From: Salvia splendens
Taxonomy: Eukaryota > Streptophyta > Magnoliopsida > Lamiales > Lamiaceae
DNA length: 64,000 bases
NCBI RefSeq assembly: GCF_004379255.2
Contig: NC_056039.1
Coordinates: 27,355,883-27,419,882 of the forward strand
Direction: 5' to 3'
Shown here: positions 54,827 to 64,000 of the stretch, piece after piece
How positions within the stretch are numbered: position 1 is the stretch's first letter
How the letters are laid out: each line of letters starts with the position of its first letter
Notes under the pieces: model-generated
Told to the model about the DNA's origin: nothing
Seen by the model: only the letters and a program-made list of their open reading frames with translations
Database searches by the model: none
Translations under genes and position numbers: made by a program

Positions 54827-57514
54827 TGTCACGACCGCCCCTTTAGGGTTAATAAATACGGGCGATCGTGATTAGAAGAATTTAATAAAAGGACGAAAAG
54901 GATTAGGGTTTCAACACAAGTTGGACCAACAATTAATATTCCATTAAATAATCATGAGTTTGATATTATCCAACAAGTAACTCAAAATATCCATTATCCT
55001 AACAATTAAAGTTGTCGGCCCAAATAAAACATGAATAAACGAAAAGTCACAACGGAAAAGACCAAGAGAGAGAGTGACGTCATGTGTGAAGACACAACGA
55101 CACTCAAGGTTCAACGACACATTAAAATCTTAAATTCACTTGCTCAACACCACCACATCCTCGTCGCCGCTCAACCTGCATATAGGGAAAACACATGCAG
55201 GGGTGAGTATTTTAAGAATACCCAGTGGCTCATGCCGAAAACATTTTCAATAAAGAGTAATTTATCATGCCATTCACAAGTAACCATCGGGGTTTAGCTT
55301 TTAGAAATGCCCCAGGCACTCAAAATCATTTCCATTTCAAACATCGACTGATCAGTCATTTTCCCATAGACGTTTACCATATCTGCCAATACATGACTTG
55401 GAATGTGGCCACAAACCAAGCCACTAGACCGGCCAGCCCGTACGCTAGCACACGATCTACCATAGGTGTACACTAGCCCAAGTAGGGTTTGCGGCCCTAC
55501 AAGGACCCGAATTCGATTTATATAATAATGGCATAAAGCCACATCAGATAGGCACGTAAAAATCAAATCATAGCATGATAAATACAGTTTCATTTCCATC
55601 GATAAAATATTTAGGACGTTGTCCTTATTTTATAGAAAGCCCACCTCAATTGATTAATTCTCTACACTTCCTTCCCTTTGGTATCTCGATTCCCTTGCGA
55701 AGTCTCACCTTTAGAATTTAAATAATACATATATCAACATACTTTCCAATTATATCAATAAAATGCATGCACTCTACTTGAAGTCTTTTATCTTGTTCTC
55801 TCAATTTTCGCTTATTCGGCCGCTTACGCCAATAATCGCTCTGATGGCTCCTCGTAATTTCCCTCTTGATATCGAATTAAAATTCCCAAAATTAATAAAA
55901 AGTAATTAAATTATCGCAAGCATTTTCCCCTCGATCTATATTTATTTCGGACTTAGGATATAATTATTCATTCGTTGAAATATTCCGGAATTAATTAAAT
56001 AATTCCCCACAATTAATTTAATTATCAATTCAAAGATTTATTTAAATAGTTCGCCCCAATTAATTATCGGCCCAAAACTTAATTATTTCATCACCTTATA
56101 TCTCCAATCACAAAATAAACCCAACAATTAAAAGGAGCCCATCAATTTAATAATTCTACCTACTTCTAATTTAATGAGGCCCAATTACCCAAGGCCCGAA
56201 TTACTCCCTATCTTCCCCATCTCACACTCTCTCTCTCCTCTCACCCTCCTCTTTCTTCTTCTCTCTCGACGAAAGTATTTAGAGCTCCCACTCCCGTCAC
56301 CTTCCACCGATTCACCGTCGCCTTCCACCGTCGCCGGCCGCTGCTCACCGGATTCGCGTCGCTGCTGCTCCGTCGTCGCCGCTGCTCCGTCGTCGCCGCT
56401 GCTGCTCAGCCGGGAGGAGCCGCTGCTGGTGGTCGTGCAGCCGTCGCCGGGAGGAGCGCTGCTGCCGCTGCCCGCCGTTGGTGCTGCCACCACCGCTGCC
56501 GGGAGACGCTGCCTCCGGTCAGCCCCCTCTTCCGCCCCGATTTCTCCCCGAGGGTAAGTTCTTTATTTGATTTCGTGAGTTATAGCTTGTTTCTTTAGTT
56601 TAGTTTGCTTCGATTCATTCGATTAGGAGATATATCGCAGATTGTGGCAACAGTAGAGGAAATATATATGGATGCAGTAGTATGCCATTGGAAATTTGGG
56701 TGGGAGAGGTGTATACCTTAAATTTACATATTTGCAACTGGACGGAACATGAACTCCCTCTCCTTAGTTCTCGATTTCTTGAATAGAAGTTGAAAGAGGA
56801 CGTCTGGTTTCTTGATTGCAGAGAGTGAATATGAGGAAGAATGAACTAATTTGGTGATTAAATTAGGGGGAGAGGTGGTTAGAGATGTGGGAGAGATTTT
56901 AGGGGAGAGAAATAGTGTTTTCAACGTGGGTTGAGGGAGGAGGGATTCATTTTTTTTTATTTAATTGAATTTATTTGGTGTTTTATTTGTAGATTACGGA
57001 GGAGGAATATCTTTTCACGGAGGAGGAAAATCTGCGCAGAATCTTTAATTAAAATTGGAACCAAAGATGTTTTATTTTAATTAGTTTAGTTTAATCCATA
57101 GCCCATTGTATTTTATTTTAAATTGTGCAGTACACAACTTATTTATCACGGACTGGACTTTCATATTATTTATTTAATTCATCGGATCCAACATGGAATT
57201 GAGTCCAATAAATATTCCTCACGGAAAGGAAATTATTTAAATTCGCGATGTAATTTATTTCATAATTTCTAGCTCTCATAACAATTAATCGATTATCCAA
57301 AAACCTTTAATTTATCCCCGTATTCAATTATTCGAGCAGCCACGTCACGTATTCAACACTGTTGACCCAGTCAAAATTCCAACTCAAAATTAGGTCACGA
57401 AAGGTATCCAACAATTTTACTCGATAATTAATTCGCGGACCTCGCAATATCAAAAGCATTAAATACATGTACTTTAGGGTTCGAAAATTAGGGTTCAAAA
57501 AGTGGGGCGTTACA
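54827..57514 (-). mobile_element. Solo LTR, TGTAACRCCCC family, copy 2
   Basis: On the minus strand begins TGTAACGCCCCACTTTTTGA and ends 'tacgggcg..cgtgaca'-like sequence. TG...CA termini are intact and the 5-bp duplication ATATC is perfect (54822-54826, 57515-57519). 2688 bp. It is the inverted relative of 36993-39448. A GC-rich, pyrimidine-rich stretch (56210-56550) carries open frames that look incidental. No gag-pol or internal LTR pair. Confidence 0.82.
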
Positions 57515-57576
57515 ATATCTTTATTCAAAACAGGGTAGTCAAGCAATTAAATTGTAGAAACTGAGATAGTAAGGGA

Positions 57577-59046
57577 TTAATATGTGATCTTGGACAAAGT
57601 CACCTTCAAACCATGCTCAGTTTGAAGTATGACAGAGTTACTAGGTGAAACTACATGACCCTCCACAAGCTTCACGTGGTAGCGTTGCAAGATCGCCGCC
57701 GCCACCATCTTCATCTGTATAAACGCCATCTCCTTCCCCAGGCACGTCCTCGGCCCCGCGTTGAACGCCGGAAACTTATACGACGCCTCGTGTTTGATCT
57801 TCCCGCTCGGAGAAATCCACCTCTCCGGCTTGAATTCAAGGCAGTCTTTCCCCCACACGCTCTCCATTCTCCCCACCGTGTAGAAAGAGATGATCACTTT
57901 CGCATTCTCTTCGAGATGCTTCCCACACGGCAGAATATCCTGTCGCATCGGAGCCTTATGCTCCAATGCGACTGGAGGGTATAGCCGGAGCGTCTCGCAA
58001 AGAGCTCCATGTAAATAGACCATTCCCCGCGAATTCTGAACATCGATTCTCCCTCCACAGCTGTCGATTTCTTCCCGAATCTTCGCCTCCGAAGCAGGGT
58101 GGCGAGTAATTAGCCAGAAGAGCCACGTGAGAGTCGCGCCGGTGGTGTCTCTGCCAGCGAGCATCAGATTCAACGCTGTGTCCCTCAGGAATTTCTTCGA
58201 GTTTTGATTAGTCATGTGGGGGAACTCCTTCTTGAATGATGCTAACAGGCTGAAGCGATCCGGTTCCTCCTCTGCTCTGTCCACGCAAGGGTAGATGAAG
58301 TCATCGAAGGCTCTAGAAGCTTCCATGAGCTTTTTCTCCTTCCCAATCCCCAACCGCTTCTGCAGCCGCCACACGCCCTCGGGGAGAATGTGGCGGTAGA
58401 GCAGAGCGTCGACGGCGTCGTTGAACGCCTTCTCGCACGCGACAAGGGGCATGTCCAAAGACAAGCTCTGCGGGTCGCGGTTCAAAATGAGCTTGCAAAT
58501 TCCGTCGAAGGTGAATCGCTGGAAAACGTCCTGCAGATCGACGTGGGTCCCTGCTTGAGAGAAATGGTCAAGGACCGGGAGAAGGCCATGTTGGATCTTG
58601 TCGGAGATGGTGTTTTCCAGTAAAGGGTAGAAGTCGGGGTGGGTGAAGAAGGAGAGGGTGGTGCGGCGGTGGAGCTCCCAGATTTGGAAGTCGGCGTTGA
58701 AGATGCCGTCGCCGAGGATGTCAAAGATCTTGTTGAACTCGGGGCCTTTGGGGTAGTTGGAGAAATTGCGGCTGAAGATGTGGTGAATGTTGGAGGGATT
58801 GGTGGTGAGGAGCATGTCCATGTTGCAGAAGAGGGGGCCTTTCCACTGGAAAGTGCCGCCGGATTCGGATGCCAGCTCAGTTGCGTAGTCGTGGAGTCTG
58901 TGGATGTTGAGGAGGAGTCCCGGGAGCATTCCCACCACAGGCCAGTTGGTGGGGAGCGACGTGGCTCGCCGGTGATCACGAGTTGACCAGACAAAGAGAA
59001 GGATTATGGAGAGGGAGAGGAAGAAACATTCGAAGAAGAAGGCCAT
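57577..59046 (-). CDS. CYP96A: Cytochrome P450, CYP96A-like (CYP86 clan), second intact copy
   Basis: Predicted ER-bound monooxygenase of the same subfamily as the gene at 6576, hydroxylating long-chain alkanes or fatty acids by family; the substrate is not known. One intronless frame of 489 aa from ATG 59046 (MAFFFECFFLSLSIILL). The frame stays open 48 codons upstream, but the low-complexity PYSYPYPYP segment there looks like untranslated leader, and the membrane anchor (residues 3-19) starts right at the chosen Met. Hinge TNWPVVGMLP; I-helix AGRDTT (297-302); ETLR (351-354); FKPERW (405-410); haem loop FNAGPRTCLG with Cys 435. All key residues are intact. The solo LTR ends only 62 bp beyond its stop codon, so its 3' UTR may run into transposon sequence. 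Confidence 0.93.
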   Translation of the reverse strand: MAFFFECFFLSLSIILLFVWSTRDHRRATSLPTNWPVVGMLPGLLLNIHRLHDYATELASESGGTFQWKGPLFCNMDMLLTTNPSNIHHIFSRNFSNYPKGPEFNKIFDILGDGIFNADFQIWELHRRTTLSFFTHPDFYPLLENTISDKIQHGLLPVLDHFSQAGTHVDLQDVFQRFTFDGICKLILNRDPQSLSLDMPLVACEKAFNDAVDALLYRHILPEGVWRLQKRLGIGKEKKLMEASRAFDDFIYPCVDRAEEEPDRFSLLASFKKEFPHMTNQNSKKFLRDTALNLMLAGRDTTGATLTWLFWLITRHPASEAKIREEIDSCGGRIDVQNSRGMVYLHGALCETLRLYPPVALEHKAPMRQDILPCGKHLEENAKVIISFYTVGRMESVWGKDCLEFKPERWISPSGKIKHEASYKFPAFNAGPRTCLGKEMAFIQMKMVAAAILQRYHVKLVEGHVVSPSNSVILQTEHGLKVTLSKITY

Positions 59047-59214
59047 GGGATAGGGATAGGGATAGGAATAGGGATTGCGATTGGGAGAGAGCTGCTCTTG
59101 TGCAGATTGATTATTGCAGTTGCGAATACTGTCCCCTCTTAAATGGAAGGTTTGTTGGTGTTTTTCGCTCTCTAGTTGGTAAGTGGTCATTTTGTTATTT
59201 TTGTACGTTTTAAA

Positions 59215-59696
59215 ATGATTAATTATGTATGACGGGAAAGTCTAAATTTTATAAAAAATTTCAGGATATCAATCACAAATATATTGATTTAGTATTGATA
59301 TATAGAATAAAAGATTAGACTGAACGAATTTAATTCGTATAATTTTCCTCCAAATCTTTATTAATAGGACAAATAAAAAAGTATTAAAATTATACTATTG
59401 AAAGTTGCAAGATTGAATAGATAACAAATCTTGCTCTTGCTTTTTATTACATGCAGTTTTATTTTACTATTAAAATATGTTGATTTTGTCTAAAATCAGC
59501 ATAACTATTACACACGGTTTTGGTTTGTTAGACTATTAACATATGTCTTCATTTTTATTATTTGGTTTGTTATGTTAATTTCACATTGACAAAATGGAGG
59601 AATACTTTTTAATTGTATACTATTATAATTAATATTCCGTAATTTACATTGTCTGAGCTAATTCAATTTTTTGGCAAAGGACTAAAGATGAAATAA
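59215..59696. other. Upstream region of the second CYP96A gene
   Basis: AT-rich, no further gene or bounded repeat recognised. No convincing TATA box could be chosen among many AT-rich candidates. Confidence 0.45.
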
Positions 59697-59942
59697 GAGT
59701 ATCCACATTGGTCGTCTTCTACTCCACCGCGCCACATATTTCCATCATATCATCGTTCTTCTCATTTTCTGCGTCATACCACAACTTTCATAAATAGATG
59801 CTTTTCGTCAAGCATCGTACGTTAGTTTAACACTATTTGCGCTAGTAACATGAAATTATTTCATTAATTAAGAAAGAAATTACAAAATCAAAACATTAAA
59901 ATTTGAAAGTCCTAAAAATTAAAACCTCCACTGTGAATGCTC
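59697..59942. mobile_element. Tourist-like (PIF/Harbinger) MITE, 246 bp
   Basis: Left GAGTATCCACATTGGTCGTC, right read inward GAGCATTCACAGTGG, TAA duplication at 59694-59696 and 59943-59945. The interior tail 'gaaattacaaaatcaaaaca' is A-rich. Confidence 0.85.
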
Positions 59943-59945
59943 TAA

Positions 59946-62111
59946 ATGCCCTTTTTCACTACTCGGGAAATAAGGCAAGATAATAAACAGGTAGAGAGGG
60001 AAACTAGCTATTACATGACAAATTGTCGGGCCTCCGAAGCTAGAACACTTCTGATAATTTGTCGGACAAGCCAAACACATGTAATGACCATGTACTTTGA
60101 TCTATCTTTACATCAAATTTTCACACATTCATCATGTTCCAAACTTCAAATTCAGAATACGAAATATCAGCAATATTATTATCAACGACTATGAATTTTG
60201 ATTGCTTGATAATTTGGTGCGATAAGTCGACATTGCACACATGGCTCTGGTAACTGGTATGGCTAATAAATTTTGGACGAATGTATATTTGGATTCATGT
60301 ACTATATAATACTACTAAGATGCATCAACTGCATATAGTGCTAAATGGCCATATTATGGCCAGCCATAATATTAAAAAATTATTAAAATTTTGTGTAATT
60401 AATGTAGAATTGATGAAATTTATACATCTAGAGAGTAGCAATTCTTTAAAGACTAATATACCCTTAAATATTAAATACTACTTATGTAGAAGTAAAATAA
60501 ATTGTAAGGACATTATATTTATAAATATTATTAAGTGACACAATATACTTGTACGACAAAATTGCAAGGAGTATTATGTTATAAACAAATTCTCAAATTA
60601 AGTATATAATTCAAATTCTCTTTTTTCATTTTACTATTCTTTGTTGACTTATGCTACCGTCAGTTTGAAGTTACATTAACTTAATTAATCCCAAATGATA
60701 ATTACGAAAAATAAATTTATTATTTTAATCAATTTTAACTACACTACTAATATTTAATTCTAACAACATAATCTATCGTAATTAAAGACATGCATCGATA
60801 ATGAAATTTACACAGCAACAATTGTTTAATCTTCCCATAATTGGATAAATTCTTTTAATTAATAACTAAAAATTTAATTTTACTATTTTTTTTATTTAAA
60901 ACACATTTAATCATAATATTCAAGCAATGTATAAATATTAGTATTAATAAAAATATTATTTTAATATTTTTCGAAGAAGTGTACTTCAATATTAAAAATT
61001 TAATATCATATTTTGATACTATGAATTAATTTATTATATATGTATAATATTCATAATTTATAGTATATAAATTTATAATATAATTTATAGTATATAAATT
61101 TATAATATAATTTATAGTATATAAATATTATTATTGATTTTTGTAACAAATTACTCTACAAAAGTGCGGAATAAATAAATTAAAAAGAAACTATAATTAA
61201 AGACTAATGGTAGTATTGTCAACTGAATTAAACATTAAATGAGACAATTAAATTATTAATATCTAAAAATACATATATTTACTGAAATGCCATTTCTGGC
61301 CACCTAGCTTTACCCTACATGAAACTCACAAGTCATGTTGAAATGTAAAACAACATGAGTATAAAAGAGTCACTCAAGTAATACAAAATTCCCATATCTA
61401 GTGCGAAAGATTATACTATATCCCAAAATATAATTATTTACCAATTTATATCACAAAAATCTTATAATATATAAATATAATCAATAAATAATAGTATTCA
61501 ATTTTTATAACCAAAAATCTATTTAAATTATCGGGTGCATCATGTTCGATTGACATTGATCGCAGTGGTGATTCTCATCCCCGCCAATGCCTCTACAATG
61601 TATTTTGGTTGTCTAGTCCCCAACGTGATCTATTCATTGAACTTGCACGCTCGAGAAATGTGCATCTTGCTCGATTGACATTGATCGGAGGAGTTGATAC
61701 ACTGATACAGTTTAAACTAATTGAAGAAAATTGGTGGGCACAACATTATTTGTCAATTTTTGTGTCCAATTAATGTCAATCATCCTTCTATCTTATCATC
61801 ACTGACTTTCCGTCAGTGGCTTGTTACAGAACATTATTTAAATGAAAAAGTTCAACATCAAATCATATCCTACATTATTTCTAAATTTTAACTATGCTAT
61901 TTTCAAATCATGTAGTAACAGCATATGCTCCAAACAACGTCTCATCAATTATACAACGACCAGTATCATTTCAATTTTTTTTATCATGTAAATACAATTA
62001 TAGTTTTATAGCAAAATTAAATATACAGAAGATCAAGTATATATAACAATTGTAATATCGTAAATATGAAATTAAACTACAACCTATATACGCAAATAAA
62101 CAAAAACAAAG
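59946..62111. other. Intergenic, AT-rich, no gene seen
   Basis: No coding region recognised in 2.2 kb. A 27-bp tandem repeat lies at 61054-61129. 61530-61690 contains a duplicated 'cgattgacattgatcg' phrase. Confidence 0.55.
61054..61129. repeat. Tandem repeat, 27-bp unit, about 2.7 copies
   Basis: Units of 'taatttatagtatataaatt' plus 'tataata', identical or nearly so. Confidence 0.9.
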
Positions 62112-62186
62112 GTCTCGGGTATAATGGTAATGCATGAGGCCAAAAGTCACGAGTTTGAGTCCATCGTGATGCGACCTTTAAATTTA
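62112..62186 (+). mobile_element. tRNA-like SINE fragment
   Basis: A-box-like 'gggtataatggtaatgcat' and B-box-like 'cgagtttgagtcc' 30 bp apart suggest a tRNA-derived Pol III unit. No paired acceptor stem and no target duplication was found, so it is probably a truncated SINE rather than a tRNA gene. Confidence 0.45.
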
Positions 62187-62188
62187 TA

Positions 62189-62803
62189 GTCCCTCCGTTC
62201 TAAGGAAGATTACCCCTTCTTTGGGCGCGACCTGAGATTTTATGCAGTTTTATTTTATGTGTTAGGTGGAGAGAAAGTAAGAAATAGGAAATATAATAAA
62301 GTAGACAGAGACGGATCTATATTAGCTCCACAAGGGGCAAACGTCCCATCTAAAAAAATTCATTTATGCTATTTTGATAATTATTTTTTAATTTTGTTTA
62401 AAATACCTTTAGAAATGCCCATTCTCAAATCATTAAAATGTCTTTATAAATATTTTTGCCCCAGCTATATAGAATTTTAGCTCCAGGGGCTGACGCAGAA
62501 ATAAATATCGATAGGGGTTGAGATTTAAATTTTATGTTAATGTATATTTTTGAGTAATTTAAATAATTTGTAGGGGCTTTTACATTAGATTTCACACTAA
62601 ATTTGACTAAACTTTTAAAAAAATTAATAGAAAAAAGTAGAAAAAATATTTCATTGAGGGCTTAAGCCCCTCCCTCCTCTTTGGGTCCGCCCATGCCCGG
62701 CTCCGTCCCTGAAAGTAGAGATGAAAGATTTCTATTTTTAGTATTTGGTCATATTAGATGAGGAAAAAAAAGGAAAGTGTGTATTTCGAAGAGGTGGATG
62801 GAG
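62189..62803. mobile_element. Stowaway MITE, interrupted by a hAT mini-element
   Basis: Left GTCCCTCCGTTCTAAGGAAG, right 'ttcgaagaggtggatggag', TA borders. The interior is split by the element at 62306-62711. Confidence 0.7.
62306..62711. mobile_element. Non-autonomous hAT element, 406 bp
   Basis: CAGAGACGGA at the left and TCCGTCCCTG at the right, with a perfect 8-bp duplication AAAGTAGA (62298-62305, 62712-62719). Same ends as 21237-22059 but shorter. Non-coding. Confidence 0.9.
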
Positions 62804-63049
62804 TATATTTGGTAATAAAAGAAAAAAATATACCTTTAAATAATTATGTTCATGACCAGAATGATGATAACACAGTTTCTCCTTAAACCCAAACTATTGA
62901 TGATGAATACAAATCCTATATTTATCTACGTAAAACAATCATAGAGTATCGCTGGGAAATTTTCACCACTAAAATTGATTAGTCGCCGGCAATTGTCTGC
63001 ATAAATTTATTAATGTAATTTCGGGATTAGTTCTTCTGCAAGGAAAATA

Positions 63050-63307
63050 CTCTCTCCGTTCCAAGGTAGTTGGGGCATTTCTTTTGAGCACTCGATTTAA
63101 GAAATTGGTGCGTTAAAAGTGAAAGTGGATATAAAGTAAAGTAAGAAAGTGAATAAATTAAAAGATATGAAAAGATGATAAAGTTTTTGCCAAAAAAGAA
63201 ATTGATTAAATTATTTTGTGACAATAAAAAAAAAGAATCTGATTCAACTACCTTAGGACAAAGAAAGTATAATCATAAAAAGAAGAATTATCTTGAGACG
63301 GAGGGAG
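63050..63307. mobile_element. Stowaway MITE
   Basis: CTCTCTCCGTTCCAAGGTAG at the left, 'tcttgagacggagggag' at the right, TA borders. An inner end-like 'ccttaggacaaagaaag' at 63251-63267 suggests the original end plus a partial second copy. Confidence 0.7.
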
Positions 63308-63373
63308 TATAACCATGTGAAAAATTATGTGCTCAAGTTCGATGTGCGCATTCTCACATTGATAGGGAATTAA

Positions 63374-64000
63374 GGGCATCATTAACCCCGTCCCCATTTC
63401 CGGCCCCAAGTCCCCTCCACGTCATCATTCCTCTACAGTTGCGGCCCAGGCCCCAACTGCTGTAACCCTGCAGGTTGCGGCCCGGGCCGCAACTAATAAA
63501 TGACACTATTCACAACTCCAACCTATTTAACTCGTAAAATAAAAAACGCTGGAAATTTATAACACGGAAAATTTAATTTCATCGAATACTGCAAAATTAC
63601 AACATAGAAATTTTAAAACTGAAAATAAAATACATAAAAACATAACGTCAATTCTGGAAAACATTGGTGCGAGTCCAAATTTCTTCGATTAGATCGGCTT
63701 GGAGGCGAGTGTGTTGTTCCTCTTGGCGCATCGCAGCTGAACGGGCCATGACATTGCGGATGTCGTGAGGAAGGCCCTACACGGGCGGCTCGGTGACAAC
63801 GTAGTTGCTCCCGGTGCTGGCGAGCGGATCGTCGCTCCACAAAGTGACGTTATCTTGCTCGTCCTCAACGATCATGTTATGCATTATGATACATGCATAC
63901 ATTGTGTCGGCGATGTTTGACCGCTGCCAACCACGGGCCGCTCCCTTCACGATAGCCCACCGCACTTGGAGGACTCCGAATGCACGCTCGACATCTTTCC
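63374..64000 (-). mobile_element. PIF/Harbinger DNA transposon, copy 4, running off the window
   Basis: Starts GGGCATCATTAACCCCGTCC after a TAA (63371-63373), followed by GC-rich subterminal sequence ('gttgcggcccgggccgcaac' area at 63440-63500) and a transposase frame on the minus strand that reaches the window edge. Confidence 0.8.
63648..63998 (-). pseudogene. HARBI1-like transposase, C-terminal part, cut by the window edge
   Basis: From the window edge it reads KDVERAFGVLQVRWAIV (catalytic Glu region), DTMYACIIMHNMIVEDE, and the C-terminal helix RLQADLIEEIW before TGA at 63648-63650. An in-frame TAG (63777-63779) sits 43 codons before that end, after EPPV, where a Gln codon would continue the frame. 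It is a third sequence type within the family compared with copies 1/2 and 3. Upstream parts lie outside this window. Confidence 0.85.

Noticed and set aside
56174..56557. 127-codon Ser/Pro/Leu-rich frame
   Set aside because: Lies in the pyrimidine- and GC-rich segment of the solo LTR at 54827-57514; composition artefact.

Overview
This is plant nuclear DNA, most likely from an asterid eudicot and possibly the mint order (Lamiales). The case rests on plant-type CYP96A cytochrome P450 genes, AT-rich intergenic DNA, and many Stowaway, Tourist and hAT mini-elements, LTR retrotransposons and PIF/Harbinger transposons. The species guess is inference. No bacterial, organellar or viral genome features are seen.

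Host genes. The only intact host genes are two intronless CYP96A P450s on the minus strand, at 6576-8081 (501 aa) and 57577-59046 (489 aa). A third CYP96A on the same strand is a pseudogene. Its 3' half is at 26478-27222 and a remnant of its middle is at 34158-34535. A 6.9-kb Copia retrotransposon (27228-34152, target duplication CGAAC) separates the halves. The three make a local CYP96A cluster stretched over 52 kb by transposons. Enzymes of this family hydroxylate very-long-chain alkanes or fatty acids at the ER, as in cuticular wax synthesis.

Repeat layout. 570-4035: Harbinger element split by a 1.5-kb solo LTR. 9064-19590: six elements laid end to end, each bounded by (TA)n tracts, in two end-sequence families. 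They carry captured or decayed gene pieces: chloroplast ATP synthase delta, a BCS1-like AAA-ATPase, a FAR1-type SWIM finger and a ULP1-type protease. 21237-24352: hAT mini-element, Stowaway elements and an element built of GACGCATAA/TTATGCGTC hairpins. 24596-26062: solo LTR. 36780-39981: two CACTA mini-elements, one split by a 2.5-kb solo LTR. 40294-45213: Tourist and Stowaway elements and a tRNA-derived SINE. 45583-47696: Harbinger element. 47868-54240: hAT transposase pseudogene split by a solo LTR and a Harbinger element. 54248-57514: Tourist element, then a 2.7-kb solo LTR. 59697-64000: MITEs and the start of a fourth Harbinger element.

Most boundaries rest on target-site duplications read directly from the sequence. 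The best leads are the (TA)n-bounded array with captured gene fragments, the palindrome-array element at 23196-24352, and the mosaic P450 pseudogene, which looks like a gene-conversion product of its two neighbours.
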